Of a DNA stretch of 64,000 bases, positions 53,911-63,822 are shown piece after piece (position 1 is the first letter of the stretch; every line of letters starts with the position of its first letter). The stretch spans positions 124,001 through 188,000 of the forward strand of contig DAISIR010000001.1 in assembly GCA_036821905.1 (NCBI GenBank). Direction: 5' to 3'. The notes under the pieces were generated by a model, which made no database searches, was not told the origin of the DNA, and saw only the letters and a program-made list of their open reading frames with translations. This DNA is from Brooklawnia sp937867175. GTDB taxonomy: Bacteria > Actinomycetota > Actinomycetes > Propionibacteriales > Propionibacteriaceae. A program made the position numbers and the translations under genes.

Positions 53911-55275
53911 CTAAGCGCCCGCCCCCGCGCCCGCACCAGTGGCCAGTAACGCCTTGATCTGGCCGGCCAGATAGACCGAACCGATGACCAGCACCACCGC
54001 TTGTGGCCCAGCTTGCTGGGCCAGACCGCGAGCCATCTGGATGGCGTGGCCCGGGTCGGGCGCCGACCGGATTCGGTTCGCCTCGAACGACTCCCCCGCC
54101 AAGTCGGACAGCTCGGCCGCAGTCATGGACCGGTCTATTCCCGGCATGGTCGTGATGACGATGGTGTCCAGCTCCTCGGCCAGCAGGTCCAGGACTTCGG
54201 CGACCGCTTTGTCCCGCATCATTGCCACCAGACCGATCAGCGGCTGGGCGACGTAGGCCTCTCGAAGCCCGGCAAGCGTGGCCTGCACGCCTGCTGTGTT
54301 GTGGGCGGTGTCGAGGACCACCACCGGATCGTCGTCGACCATTTCCAGCCGGGCTGGGGCGATCACCGCGCCGAGCCCGTCCGAGATCACCTCCGCAGCC
54401 AGCGGGGCGGCCCGGAAGGCCTCCACCGCGGCAACCGCGAGTGCCGCATTGTGGGCCATGTGCGCCCCGAACAGCGGCAAGAAGAGGTCACCGACCGGCC
54501 CGTCCATGCCCTCAATACGCAGCAGTTGGCCGCCGACCGCGGCTTGGCGGTCCAGCAACCCGAACTCGACTCCCTCCCGCCTGAGCGGGGCCCCGACCTC
54601 GGCGCAACGGGCAGCCAGCACCTTGGCGGCCTCGGGCAGTTGCCCGGCCAGCACCGCCACCGAACCGGGCTTAATGATGCCTGACTTCTCGGCCGCGATC
54701 TGGGCGATGGTGGTGCCCAGCAGATGGGTATGGTCGAGCGAGATGGGCGCCACCACCGCGACCTGGGCGTCGGCGACACTGGTGGCGTCCCAGGTTCCGC
54801 CCATCCCGACTTCCACGATCGCCACGTCTACCGGCGCGTCCGCGAACGCCGCGTAGGCCATGCCGGTGATCACCTCGAAAAAGGTCATCGGCACACCCCC
54901 GAGCAACTGCTCATCGACCATCTCCACCATGGGCGCGATCTGCCACCAGATCTGGTCGAAGCGTTCCGCGCTGATCGGCTCGCCGTCGACGCTGATACGT
55001 TCGGTGGCATCGACCAGGTGCGGACTGGAGAATCGCCCGGTTCGCAACCCCATCGCCCGAAGCAGCGCATCGATCATGATCGCAGTGCTGCCCTTGCCGT
55101 TGGTGCCGGTGATCTGGATGACCGGATAGGCCCGCTGCGGGTCGCCGAGCAGGTCGCACAGGGCTCTGATCCGCGCCAGTGACGGTTGCGGGTGGCTCTC
55201 GGGCCACCTCGCGGTGAGGTACGCCACCAGTTCGACATGATCGGCGTGGGTGGGCGGTTGCGGCGCGACAGTCAT
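53911..55275 (-). CDS. folC: Bifunctional folylpolyglutamate/dihydrofolate synthase
   Basis: A 454-residue Mur-ligase-family protein with the P-loop QITGTNGKGST (around residue 54) and DVAIVEVGMGGTWDAT. It adds glutamate to dihydropteroate or folate. The C-terminal end is a Gly/Ala repeat, of no obvious function. Start ATG at 55275 is used; upstream in-frame codons give a non-family N-terminus. It is divergent from the MauE-like gene. Confidence 0.93.
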   Translation of the reverse strand: MTVAPQPPTHADHVELVAYLTARWPESHPQPSLARIRALCDLLGDPQRAYPVIQITGTNGKGSTAIMIDALLRAMGLRTGRFSSPHLVDATERISVDGEPISAERFDQIWWQIAPMVEMVDEQLLGGVPMTFFEVITGMAYAAFADAPVDVAIVEVGMGGTWDATSVADAQVAVVAPISLDHTHLLGTTIAQIAAEKSGIIKPGSVAVLAGQLPEAAKVLAARCAEVGAPLRREGVEFGLLDRQAAVGGQLLRIEGMDGPVGDLFLPLFGAHMAHNAALAVAAVEAFRAAPLAAEVISDGLGAVIAPARLEMVDDDPVVVLDTAHNTAGVQATLAGLREAYVAQPLIGLVAMMRDKAVAEVLDLLAEELDTIVITTMPGIDRSMTAAELSDLAGESFEANRIRSAPDPGHAIQMARGLAQQAGPQAVVLVIGSVYLAGQIKALLATGAGAGAGA

Positions 55276-55344
55276 AGCGTCGAAGCCTACTGCGCCCCAT
55301 CGCGCCGGACTTGACCGCCGGAAGCGCCAGACGGCTCGGTTATC

Positions 55345-55950
55345 ATGGGCGGCGTGAGCGCATGGACCGGCCAAGTGGCCCCTCAGCAGGTGACCCGCGA
55401 CTGGCGGGACTGGGTGGGCCTCGCTGCTCGGCTGGCCTTGGGTTTTGGGCTCGGCTACGCAGGCCTGTTGAAGGTCGGACGACTTGAGGCGAACGTTGCC
55501 CAGGTCGAGCTCTACCAGTTGCCGCTGTCGCATTCGGTGATCACCGTGATCGGCTATGCGCAACCGTTCGTCGAGATAGCCGTCGGCGTCATGCTCATGA
55601 TCGGGCTGTTCACCAGGGTGAACGCCGCTCTCGGTGTGACCGCGATGGCGATCTTCATCGCCGGCATCACTTGGGCATGGTCGCACGGTCTACGCATCGA
55701 CTGCGGCTGCTTCTCGCCAGGCGGCGAACTTCCGGCCGGTGATGAAACCCGCTATCTGCAGGACATCGCGCGCGACTTGGCCTGGATGGCCTGCGGGATT
55801 TGGCTGTGGGTGCGTCCGCGCTCGGTACTGGCGGTCGACAACTGGCTGTTGGCACCCGGGGCCGCCGATGAGACCATCCTCGACTCCGACGAACCCCCAG
55901 AAGGCTGGGCCGCCGAGCCAGCCACCCCGAAGTCCCTGACCACCAACTGA
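55345..55950 (+). CDS. DoxX/MauE-like membrane protein
   Basis: A 201-residue protein with four predicted helices and the stretch L-A-R-L-A-L-G-x-x-x-x-x-A-G-L-L-K-V typical of the DoxX/MauE family. A conserved C-x-C pair (IDCGCFSPGG) is near residue 115. MauE and relatives pair with thioredoxin-fold proteins in disulfide formation, and a DsbA-like gene follows by 13 bases, which supports a joint redox role. The start is ATG at 55345 or GTG at 55354. Confidence 0.75.
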   Translation: MGGVSAWTGQVAPQQVTRDWRDWVGLAARLALGFGLGYAGLLKVGRLEANVAQVELYQLPLSHSVITVIGYAQPFVEIAVGVMLMIGLFTRVNAALGVTAMAIFIAGITWAWSHGLRIDCGCFSPGGELPAGDETRYLQDIARDLAWMACGIWLWVRPRSVLAVDNWLLAPGAADETILDSDEPPEGWAAEPATPKSLTTN

Positions 55951-55963
55951 CCCGAAGGCCGAG

Positions 55964-56809
55964 ATGAGCAAGAGCAAGCAGGACCAACCACGCCCCGACA
56001 AGCCGCAGGCCAGCAATCCGCAAACGCCGCGGGCCGAGAGCACCTCACGGCGCGAGGCATTGCGTGCTCAACAAGCCGCCGAAGCACAGCGGGCGCGCAC
56101 CCGTCGGATCATCACCGCCATCGCCGCCGTGCTGGCGGTGGTGATCGTGGCCGTCGTGGTGGTCGTCCTGGTGCAGAACCAGCAGCGGCAGCAGCAGGAG
56201 GAAGGACTGCGCGCCCAGCAGGGCCAGGTCACCCCGCCCAGCGCCAACGAGGCCGGCAACGGGCTGGTCTTCAACAACTCCACGCAGAACACCGGCAAGC
56301 CGCTGGTCGAGGCCTACCTCGACTTCCAGTGCCCCGGCTGCGCCCAGGCCTCGGCCCTCATTGATCCACTGCTGGAGCAATTGGCCAACTCCGGCGAGAT
56401 CCAACTCACCTACCACATGCTGCACGGTCTCGACCGCGGATACCCCGGCAACCACTCGTATCGGGCGGCCTTGGCGGCCACCTGCGCCGACGTGCAGGGC
56501 GCCTTCCCTGCATACAGCAAGGCTGTCTTCGCCTCGCAGCCGGTACGCGAGGGCGACGGCTGGACCGATGAGCAACTACGCGGCACCTTGGCCGAGCAGG
56601 CCGGTTTGAGCGGGCAGCAACTGACCGACTTCCAGACCTGCTTCGATTCACGGACGACCAGCGACTTCGTGGACGCCATGCAAGACCAGAAGCCGGACTA
56701 TGTCACCTACACCCCGTTCTTCGCGGTGAACGGCAACCAGTGGCAGCCGAACAACGACGCACTCGCCAGCGCCGACTCGCTGCTCGCCGCCATTCAGGCC
56801 GTCGCCTGA
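55964..56809 (+). CDS. DsbA-like thioredoxin-fold protein
   Basis: A 281-residue protein with a single N-terminal membrane segment (about residues 46-70) and an extracellular thioredoxin-like domain with active site CPGC (FQCPGC). A cis-proline region (TPFFAVNG) is near the end. It belongs to the DsbA/DsbG-type oxidoreductases. Directly upstream is the MauE-like protein, so the two probably form a disulfide-exchange pair. valS follows about 30 bases on. Confidence 0.85.
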   Translation: MSKSKQDQPRPDKPQASNPQTPRAESTSRREALRAQQAAEAQRARTRRIITAIAAVLAVVIVAVVVVVLVQNQQRQQQEEGLRAQQGQVTPPSANEAGNGLVFNNSTQNTGKPLVEAYLDFQCPGCAQASALIDPLLEQLANSGEIQLTYHMLHGLDRGYPGNHSYRAALAATCADVQGAFPAYSKAVFASQPVREGDGWTDEQLRGTLAEQAGLSGQQLTDFQTCFDSRTTSDFVDAMQDQKPDYVTYTPFFAVNGNQWQPNNDALASADSLLAAIQAVA

Positions 56810-56838
56810 GCACTCAACCAGTCACTAGGATGCACCCC

Positions 56839-59424
56839 ATGACTTCTGCACCTGACCAGTCCTTGCCCGCCACCAGCACGTCCGGTTGGCAGGTACCGGA
56901 CTCGCCGGTGCTGGAGGGCCTCGAGGCGAAATGGTCCCAGGACTGGCGGGACAACGGTACCTACGCGTTCCAGCGTCCAGCTTCGCGTGATCAGGTCTTC
57001 TCCATCGACACTCCCCCACCGACCGTGTCCGGGTCGCTGCACGTGGGCCATGTCTTCAGCTACACCCACACCGACCTGGTGGCGCGCTACCAGCGGATGT
57101 GCGGCAAGCAGGTCTTCTACCCGCTGGGCTGGGACGACAACGGCCTGCCGACCGAGCGGCGCGTCCAGAACCACTACGGAGTACGCTGCGAACCGTCGCT
57201 GCCCTACGACCCCGACTTCACCCCGCCTTCGAATCCGGACCCGAAGCGGCCAGTGCCGATCAGCCGCCGCAACTTCGTCGAGCTATGCCATGAGCTGACC
57301 GGCGTCGACGAGCAAGCCTTCGAAGACCTGTGGCGTCGGGTGGGTCTGTCGGTCGACTGGGATCTGCTGTACACCACTATCTCGCCGGAGGCGCAGATGG
57401 TCGCCCAGTTGGCCTTCCTTCGCAACCGCTCCCGTGGCGAGGCCTACCTCTCGCTGGCACCGACGATGTGGGATGTGACCTTCCAGACAGCGGTCGCCCA
57501 GGCCGAACTGGAGGCCCGGGAGTACCCAGGCTTCTACCACTCAATCAACTTCCACCGCTCAGACGGCACCGACGTGCTGATCGAGACCACTCGTCCCGAA
57601 CTGCTGGCGGCCTGCTGCGCATTGGTCGCCCATCCCGACGACGAGCGTTATCAACCGCTGTTCGGGAGCACCGTGACCACGCCGGTCTACGGGGTCGAGG
57701 TGCCCGTGCTGGCGCATCCGGACGCCGAGCCCGACAAGGGGTCCGGCATCGCAATGTGCTGCACCTTCGGTGACCTCACCGACGTCACCTGGTGGCGTGA
57801 GCTGGGGCTGCCGACCCGCACCATCATTGGACGTGACGGCCGGGTGCTGCGTGAAACCCCCGACTGGATCACCAACACCGACGCGTTCGAGCGGATCGCC
57901 GGCAAGACCACCTTCTCGGCCCGCGAGGGCACCGTCGAAATGCTTCGGGAGCGAGGCGAGTTGGTCGGCGAACCGAGGCCGACCACCCGCATGACGAACT
58001 TCTACGAGCGCGGCGACAAGCCGCTCGAGATCGTCTCGACGCGCCAGTGGTACATCACCAACGGCGGCCGTGACCCGAAGTTGCGCGCGGAGTTGCTGGC
58101 CCGAGGCGACGAACTCGCCTGGACGCCCGAGCACATGCGACACCGCTACGCCAACTGGGTCAGTGGTCTGAACGGTGACTGGCTGATCAGCCGGCAACGC
58201 TTCTTCGGTGTCCCGTTCCCGGTCTGGTACCGGTTGGACGCCGATGGCGAGCCCGACTACGACCACCCGATCACCGCAGACGAGGCGTCCCTGCCGGTCG
58301 ACCCCGCATCTCAGCCGGCTCCGGGTTTCGAGGAGTCGCAGCGCGGTCTGCCGGGTGGTTTCGTCGGCGACCCGGATGTCATGGACACTTGGGCCACCAG
58401 CTCCCTGACCCCGCAAATCGCCTGCGGCTGGGAGCGCGACGAGCAATTGTGGCAGCTCACCTTCCCGATGAACATGGCACCGCAGGCCCACGACATTATC
58501 CGCACCTGGCTGTTCAGCCGGGTGGTGCGCAGCCATCTCGAGGAGCACGAGTTGCCGTGGCGTCGCGCCACGATCTCCGGTTTCGTGGTCGACCCCGACC
58601 GCAAGAAGATGAGCAAGTCGAAGGGCAATGTGGTCGTCCCCACCGAGATACTCGACAAATTCGGCGCGGACGCAGTGCGCTGGCGTGCCGCGATGGCGCG
58701 TCCCGGCATGGACTCACCGTTCGACGAGACCCAGATGAAGGTCGGACGCCGGCTCGCGATGAAGATCCTGAACGCGTCCAAGTTCGTGCTCGACAAGCAC
58801 CTGCCCGTCGGCCCAGATACCATCAGCGAGCCCGACGACCTGGCGATGCTGGCGGCGCTGCGCAATATCGTCGAGCGGGCAACCCATTCGTTGGACGAGT
58901 TCCAGTACACCGATGCGCTCGAGGTGGCGGAGAAGTTCTTCTGGACGTTCTGCGATGACTACCTGGAGCTGGTCAAGGAACGCTCCTACGGTCCCGAAGA
59001 TGATCCGGCGGCCGCGTCGGCAAAGGCCGCCCTGCAGCTCGCGTTGAGCGTCCAGTTGCGGCTGTTCGCCCCGTTCATGCCCTTCGTCACCGAAGAAGTG
59101 TGGAGTTGGTGGCAGCCGGGTTCGGTGCACCGGGCTGCTTGGCCCAGCACCGAGGAGTTGCCCACCGGCGGCGACGCCGCCCTGCTCGATGACATCGCCG
59201 CCGTGTTGATGGCCATCCGGGGTGCGAAGTCCCGGGCGCAGGTGAAGATGCGGTCCGAGGTCGCGAAGGCAGTGGTGCATGGGCCGCAGGACGCCCTCGA
59301 CCGCTTGCAGCCGATCAGCAGGGACCTGCGCGCGGTGGGCCGGATCACTGGTGAGCTGGAGTATGTGCCCGACGACGGTGGCCAGATCGCCGTCAAAGTC
59401 ACGCTGGCCGCCAGCGAAAACTGA
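56839..59424 (+). CDS. valS: Valyl-tRNA synthetase
   Basis: An 861-residue class I synthetase with HVGH (in SGSLHVGHVFS, ~67) and KMSKS (~589-593) and an editing domain between them. The LPTER-like stretch and the tryptophan WDDNG are family marks of ValS. A C-terminal arm is short, matching the compact actinobacterial type. Start ATG at 56839 (or 56830). No T-box leader is visible. Confidence 0.96.
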   Translation: MTSAPDQSLPATSTSGWQVPDSPVLEGLEAKWSQDWRDNGTYAFQRPASRDQVFSIDTPPPTVSGSLHVGHVFSYTHTDLVARYQRMCGKQVFYPLGWDDNGLPTERRVQNHYGVRCEPSLPYDPDFTPPSNPDPKRPVPISRRNFVELCHELTGVDEQAFEDLWRRVGLSVDWDLLYTTISPEAQMVAQLAFLRNRSRGEAYLSLAPTMWDVTFQTAVAQAELEAREYPGFYHSINFHRSDGTDVLIETTRPELLAACCALVAHPDDERYQPLFGSTVTTPVYGVEVPVLAHPDAEPDKGSGIAMCCTFGDLTDVTWWRELGLPTRTIIGRDGRVLRETPDWITNTDAFERIAGKTTFSAREGTVEMLRERGELVGEPRPTTRMTNFYERGDKPLEIVSTRQWYITNGGRDPKLRAELLARGDELAWTPEHMRHRYANWVSGLNGDWLISRQRFFGVPFPVWYRLDADGEPDYDHPITADEASLPVDPASQPAPGFEESQRGLPGGFVGDPDVMDTWATSSLTPQIACGWERDEQLWQLTFPMNMAPQAHDIIRTWLFSRVVRSHLEEHELPWRRATISGFVVDPDRKKMSKSKGNVVVPTEILDKFGADAVRWRAAMARPGMDSPFDETQMKVGRRLAMKILNASKFVLDKHLPVGPDTISEPDDLAMLAALRNIVERATHSLDEFQYTDALEVAEKFFWTFCDDYLELVKERSYGPEDDPAAASAKAALQLALSVQLRLFAPFMPFVTEEVWSWWQPGSVHRAAWPSTEELPTGGDAALLDDIAAVLMAIRGAKSRAQVKMRSEVAKAVVHGPQDALDRLQPISRDLRAVGRITGELEYVPDDGGQIAVKVTLAASEN

Positions 59425-59442
59425 ACCCCCTAGTGACCCTTG

Positions 59443-59470
59443 GCTCGGCTCGGATTCGTCCGGGCCGAGC
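59443..59470. terminator. TTCG-tetraloop terminator shared by valS and thrC
   Basis: A 12-bp stem (GCTCGGCTCGGA with TCCGGGCCGAGC, one G-T pair) closes a TTCG loop. It lies between convergent stops at 59424 and 59479. An outer TGAACCC/GGGTTCA pair (59422-59428, 59475-59481) includes both stop codons, so the whole junction could fold. TTCG loops are exceptionally stable. Confidence 0.75.
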
Positions 59471-59478
59471 ACCTGGGT

Positions 59479-60933
59479 TCACGCGTTGCGCGGGGCGCCT
59501 TCGGTCTCGGCGATGTAACGCTTGATCGCGTCCGGGTCGTTGGGCAGATCGATGACTCGGCGCGGTGCGTCCTCGATGCCGACAAACCGCGCGGGACGCT
59601 CCGGAACGATGCCCACCGCCTCGACGATCGTCTCGGTGAACTTGACCGGCAGCGCAGTCTCGAGCACCACGATGGGGGCGGTGACCCGGCCCAGCCACTG
59701 GTGGGCGACATGCACGCCGTCAGCAGTGTGCGGATCGATCAGCACACCGTTGTTCTCCCACAGGCCGCGGATGGTCTGGATCCGGTCGGCATGGCTGGAG
59801 CTGCCACTCACAAAACCGTACCGGTCGGACAGCCGCGCAAACTCCGGCGTCCTCGACAGGTCGAACTGCCCCTCACCTGCCAACCGGTCGCCGAAGAGCG
59901 CAGCGACGCGGGCACCGTCACGGCCGAGCAGGTCGAAGACGAACCGCTCGAAATTGGACGCCTTGCTGATGTCCATCGACGGGCTGCTGGTGGCAGCCAC
60001 TTCGTCGCTGCTGCGTACCCGGTAGACCCCGGTCTGGAAGAACTCGTGCAAGACGTTGTTCTCGTTGGTGGCCAGCACCAATGCGTCGATGGGCAACCCC
60101 ATCTCGCGCGCCACGTGGCCGGCGCAGATGTTGCCGAAGTTACCGGTGGGCACGGCAAAGCTGACCCGCTGATCATTGCGCGTGGTGACCCGCAGCCACA
60201 ACGCCACGTAGTAGACGACCTGGGCCGCCAACCTCGCCCAGTTGATCGAGTTGACCGCCCCGATGCGATGGGCCGCCTTGAACTCGGCATCCGCGTTGAC
60301 GGCCTTGACGATGTCTTGGCAGTCGTCGAAGACGCCATCGACGGCGATGTTATGGATGTTCTGGTCGGGCAGGCTGAACATCTGGGCCTGCTGGAACGGG
60401 GTCATCCGGCCAGCGGGGGTCAGCATGTAGACGGTCAAACGATCGCGGCCCCGCATCGCATACTCGGCCGACGAGCCGGTGTCTCCGCTGGTGGCGCCGA
60501 GAATTGTCAGCTGCTGGTCGCGCCGGGTGAGTTCGTACTCGAACAGTTCGCCGAGCAGTTGCATCGCCATGTCCTTGAACGCAGCGGTGGGGCCGTTCGA
60601 CAAGTGACCGATCCACAGCGGCCCGTCACCGATCCGGTCAACCGGGACGATGCTGGGTTTGCCGAACTTCTCGGCGGTGTAGGCACGTTGGCAGATGGCC
60701 AACAGATCGTCGGACGGGATGTCGTCGATGAACAGGCTGAGAACGCGATGGGCCAGCGCCGCGTAACCCTCGGTGGCCAGCACACTGCGCCACTGTTCAA
60801 GGGTTCGGTCGGTCAGCTGCGGATACTCGGCAGGTACGTAGAGCCCACCGTCGGCCGCCAAACCCTCGAGCAGGATGTCGCTGAAGCTCGCCGATGGTGC
60901 GCCGGGCACCCCTCGGGTCGAGATGTATCTCAC
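59479..60933 (-). CDS. thrC: Threonine synthase
   Basis: A 484-residue PLP enzyme of the longer threonine synthase class. The PLP lysine is in AAFKDMAMQ, and the glycine-rich GATSGDTGSSA loop follows. It converts O-phosphohomoserine to threonine. Start GTG at 60933. It is convergent with valS and follows clpX on the same strand. Confidence 0.95.
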   Translation of the reverse strand: MRYISTRGVPGAPSASFSDILLEGLAADGGLYVPAEYPQLTDRTLEQWRSVLATEGYAALAHRVLSLFIDDIPSDDLLAICQRAYTAEKFGKPSIVPVDRIGDGPLWIGHLSNGPTAAFKDMAMQLLGELFEYELTRRDQQLTILGATSGDTGSSAEYAMRGRDRLTVYMLTPAGRMTPFQQAQMFSLPDQNIHNIAVDGVFDDCQDIVKAVNADAEFKAAHRIGAVNSINWARLAAQVVYYVALWLRVTTRNDQRVSFAVPTGNFGNICAGHVAREMGLPIDALVLATNENNVLHEFFQTGVYRVRSSDEVAATSSPSMDISKASNFERFVFDLLGRDGARVAALFGDRLAGEGQFDLSRTPEFARLSDRYGFVSGSSSHADRIQTIRGLWENNGVLIDPHTADGVHVAHQWLGRVTAPIVVLETALPVKFTETIVEAVGIVPERPARFVGIEDAPRRVIDLPNDPDAIKRYIAETEGAPRNA

Positions 60934-60962
60934 CCGAGTAGCCTAGCGGGTGGCCCGGCGGA

Positions 60963-60985
60963 GCCGCGGATGATCATTCCGCGGC
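60963..60985 (-). terminator. Hairpin between clpX and thrC
   Basis: An 8-bp stem (GCCGCGGA/TCCGCGGC) with a 7-base loop containing TGATCA. It lies four bases past the clpX stop. There is no T-tract. It may be a terminator or an attenuator before thrC. Confidence 0.45.
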
Positions 60986-60988
60986 GGT

Positions 60989-62266
60989 TCATGCCGACAG
61001 TTCGGTGCGCTCCGCGAGCTGCTGACGCGTGAGCAACTCGGGCCCGACCTCGCCTCGCACTGCCTGCTCAGTCACCACCACCTGTCCGACCTCTGGCATG
61101 CCGGGGACCTCGTACATCACGTCGAGCAGCAACTCCTCGAGGATCGCCCGCAGGCCACGGGCACCGATGCCGCGCTCCAGCGCCTTTCCGGCGATCGCCC
61201 GCACCGCGCCGTCAGTGAATTCGAGCTGCACCCGATCCAACTCGAAAAGCTTGCGGAACTGCTTGACCAGCGCGTTGCGCGGTTCGATCAAGATTCGTTC
61301 CAGGGCGTGTTCGTCGAGCTTCGGCACCGTGGCGATCATCGGTAGGCGTCCGATGAACTCCGGGATCAAGCCGTACTTTTGGAGGTCTTCCGGACGCACC
61401 CCGGCGAACGGGTCGTCATCGCGGGGAACACGCTGTTCAAGGCTGGCAGTGAAGCCGAGTGGCCGTTGGCCGACCCGGGCGTCGATGATGTGCTCCAGAC
61501 CCGAGAAAGCGCCGCCGACGATGAACAGCACATTGGTGGTGTCGATCTGGATGAACTCCTGATGCGGGTGTTTGCGGCCACCTTGCGGTGGCACCGACGC
61601 CACCGTACCCTCGAGCATCTTCAGCAGCGCCTGCTGGACCCCCTCACCCGACACATCTCTGGTGATCGACGGGTTCTCTGACTTGCGGGCGACCTTGTCT
61701 ATCTCATCGATGTAGATGATGCCGGTCTCGGCCTTCTTGATGTCGAAGTCTGCGGCCTGAATCAACTTGAGCAGGATGTTCTCGACATCTTCACCGACAT
61801 AGCCGGCTTCGGTCAACGCCGTGGCGTCCGCCATTGCGAACGGGACGTTGAGCATGCGCGCCAGAGTCTGGGCCAGGTAGGTCTTGCCGCATCCGGTGGG
61901 CCCGATCAGCAGGATGTTCGACTTGGCCAACTCGACATCGTCGTCGCGCTGGCGTCCGCTGGCCAACTGGGCCTGAATGCGCTTGTAGTGGTTGTAGACG
62001 GCGACTGACAGAGTCTTCTTCGCCGAGTCTTGCCCAATGATGTACTCGTCGAGGAAGGCCCGAATCTCTGCTGGCCGGGGCAGATCGGCGCCGGTCTGTG
62101 CCGGAGTGTCGTCGCTGAACTCCTCTTCGATGATCTCGTTGCATAGGTCGATGCATTCGTCACAGATGTAGACGCCAGGACCAGCAATCAGCTTCTTGAC
62201 CTGCTTCTGGCTCTTGCCGCAGAAGGAGCACTTGAAAAGGTCTCCGCTCTCACCGATGCGAGCCAT
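60989..62266 (-). CDS. clpX: ClpX unfoldase subunit
   Basis: A 425-residue AAA+ protein with the N-terminal zinc-binding domain (C-x2-C ... C-x2-C in CSFCGK and CDECIDLC), Walker A GPTGCGKT, Walker B IIYIDEID, and the IGF-like loop region near the C-terminus of the domain. It unfolds substrates for ClpP1P2, encoded just upstream on this strand. Start ATG at 62266 has GGAGG five bases upstream. Confidence 0.96.
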   Translation of the reverse strand: MARIGESGDLFKCSFCGKSQKQVKKLIAGPGVYICDECIDLCNEIIEEEFSDDTPAQTGADLPRPAEIRAFLDEYIIGQDSAKKTLSVAVYNHYKRIQAQLASGRQRDDDVELAKSNILLIGPTGCGKTYLAQTLARMLNVPFAMADATALTEAGYVGEDVENILLKLIQAADFDIKKAETGIIYIDEIDKVARKSENPSITRDVSGEGVQQALLKMLEGTVASVPPQGGRKHPHQEFIQIDTTNVLFIVGGAFSGLEHIIDARVGQRPLGFTASLEQRVPRDDDPFAGVRPEDLQKYGLIPEFIGRLPMIATVPKLDEHALERILIEPRNALVKQFRKLFELDRVQLEFTDGAVRAIAGKALERGIGARGLRAILEELLLDVMYEVPGMPEVGQVVVTEQAVRGEVGPELLTRQQLAERTELSA

Positions 62267-62354
62267 GGCCCCTCCTTGTCGAGGTAGTCTCCGGGTCTGC
62301 AACCCTAGCGCCCCAATTGGACGCCAGGGCCGAGATCCATAGCGGGTTTCGGTA

Positions 62355-63032
62355 CTAACGAGTATCTGACAGTGAAGTCAAGATGTCGTCGATGATGCCG
62401 TACTCGACGGCCTCTTGGGCGGTGAGGAACTTGTCGCGTTCCACATCGCGGCTGATCTTGTCAACGGGCTGACCGGTGTTCTCGGCCAGCATCTGCTCCA
62501 TCAGGGTGCGAATACGCATGATCTCACGCGCCTGGATCTCAAGGTCGGACGACTGCCCGTAGGACCCGTCGCCCGACATCGACGGCTGGTGGATCAGAAT
62601 GCGGGAGTTGGGCAGTGCAAGACGCTTGCCCTTCGTCCCTGCAGCAAGGATGACCGCCGCAGCGGAGGCGGCCTGCCCCAGGCAGATCGTCTGCACATCA
62701 GGCTTGATGTAGCGCATCGTGTCGTAGATCGCGGTCAGCGCGGTGAACGAGCCGCCCGGCGAGTTCAGGTAGATCGACACCGGACGCTCGGTGTCCATCG
62801 ATTGCAGGACGAGCAGCTGACTCATCACTGCATTGGCAATCTCGTCACTGATCGGCGTGCCGAGGAAGATGATGCGCTCCTCGAACAACTTCGTGTACGG
62901 GTCGACCCGGCGCACGCCATAGCTGGTGCGCTCTTCCCACTGCGGAATGATGTAGTCCATCCGCGGTTCGAAGCCGCTGCCGGCGTAAGGCAGGCGCGGA
63001 AGGTTGGTGCCGGGAATCGGATTCGGGATCAT
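62355..63032 (-). CDS. clpP2: ClpP protease subunit 2
   Basis: A 225-residue serine peptidase with catalytic Ser123 (GQAASAAA) and His148 (ILIHQPS). The N-terminal extension of ~35 residues is longer than in ClpP1 and may be cleaved. In mycobacteria and streptomycetes ClpP2 works only in a mixed complex with ClpP1; the same is likely here. The gene lies 8 bases after clpP1. Confidence 0.92.
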   Translation of the reverse strand: MIPNPIPGTNLPRLPYAGSGFEPRMDYIIPQWEERTSYGVRRVDPYTKLFEERIIFLGTPISDEIANAVMSQLLVLQSMDTERPVSIYLNSPGGSFTALTAIYDTMRYIKPDVQTICLGQAASAAAVILAAGTKGKRLALPNSRILIHQPSMSGDGSYGQSSDLEIQAREIMRIRTLMEQMLAENTGQPVDKISRDVERDKFLTAQEAVEYGIIDDILTSLSDTR

Positions 63033-63040
63033 CGTCGTCC

Positions 63041-63664
63041 TTACTGGTTCGGCGCGTCGGGAGTCTTGATCTGCGAGGCACGTTCGAAGACGTGGTCAAT
63101 GAAGCCGTAGGACTGCGCCTCGTGCGCCGTGAACCAGCGGTCACGGTCGGAGTCGCGCTCGATCTGCTCCAAGGACTGTCCGGTGTGCTGGGCGATCAGT
63201 TGGGCCATCTGCCGCTTGAGGTGCAGCGACTGCTCGGCCTGGATGGCGATGTCGGAAGCGGTGCCACCCAGACCGCCGGACGGCTGATGCATCAGGATGC
63301 GGGCGTGCGGCAACGCATAACGCTTGCCGGGGGCTCCCGCGCACAGCAGGAACTGCCCCATGGATGCGGCCAGACCCATCGCCACAGTGGCGACATCGTT
63401 ACTGATCCACTGCATGGTGTCGTAGATCGCCATGCCGGAGTCGACCGAGCCACCCGGGGAGTTGATGTAGAGGTAGATGTCTTTCGTCGGGTCTTCGGCA
63501 TTCAGCAGCAACATCTGGGCGCAGATTGCGTTGGCGTTCTCGTCGCGAACCTCGGAGCCGAGGAAGATGATGCGGTTGGCCAACAACGACTGGTACACGT
63601 TGTCTGTCATGCTGCCCGACGATCCGGCTGCCGCGGCACGCAAGGTTGTCATGTCTGGAATCAC
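63041..63664 (-). CDS. clpP1: ClpP protease subunit 1
   Basis: A 207-residue serine peptidase with Ser101 (GLAASMGQF) and His126 (ILMHQPSGG). It forms the paired ring with ClpP2. The start is uncertain: GTG at 63664 or ATG at 63652. No strong ribosome-binding site precedes either. The intergenic space to the next gene is about 160 bases and probably holds the clp promoter. Confidence 0.92.
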   Translation of the reverse strand: MIPDMTTLRAAAAGSSGSMTDNVYQSLLANRIIFLGSEVRDENANAICAQMLLLNAEDPTKDIYLYINSPGGSVDSGMAIYDTMQWISNDVATVAMGLAASMGQFLLCAGAPGKRYALPHARILMHQPSGGLGGTASDIAIQAEQSLHLKRQMAQLIAQHTGQSLEQIERDSDRDRWFTAHEAQSYGFIDHVFERASQIKTPDAPNQ

Positions 63665-63822
63665 ACCATGAACCTACAACGGACCACTGACAAAACGGAG
63701 CGGATCCGAAGGGTGTTCGCTGGCGGCGTCGGCGGGATGGCGGTATGCGGGGCGCGGATGAAAACGTCTGCCTTGATTGCCGAGCGCAGGGCCATGGCGG
63801 CTACTTCGTTCGGTGCGCCGCG

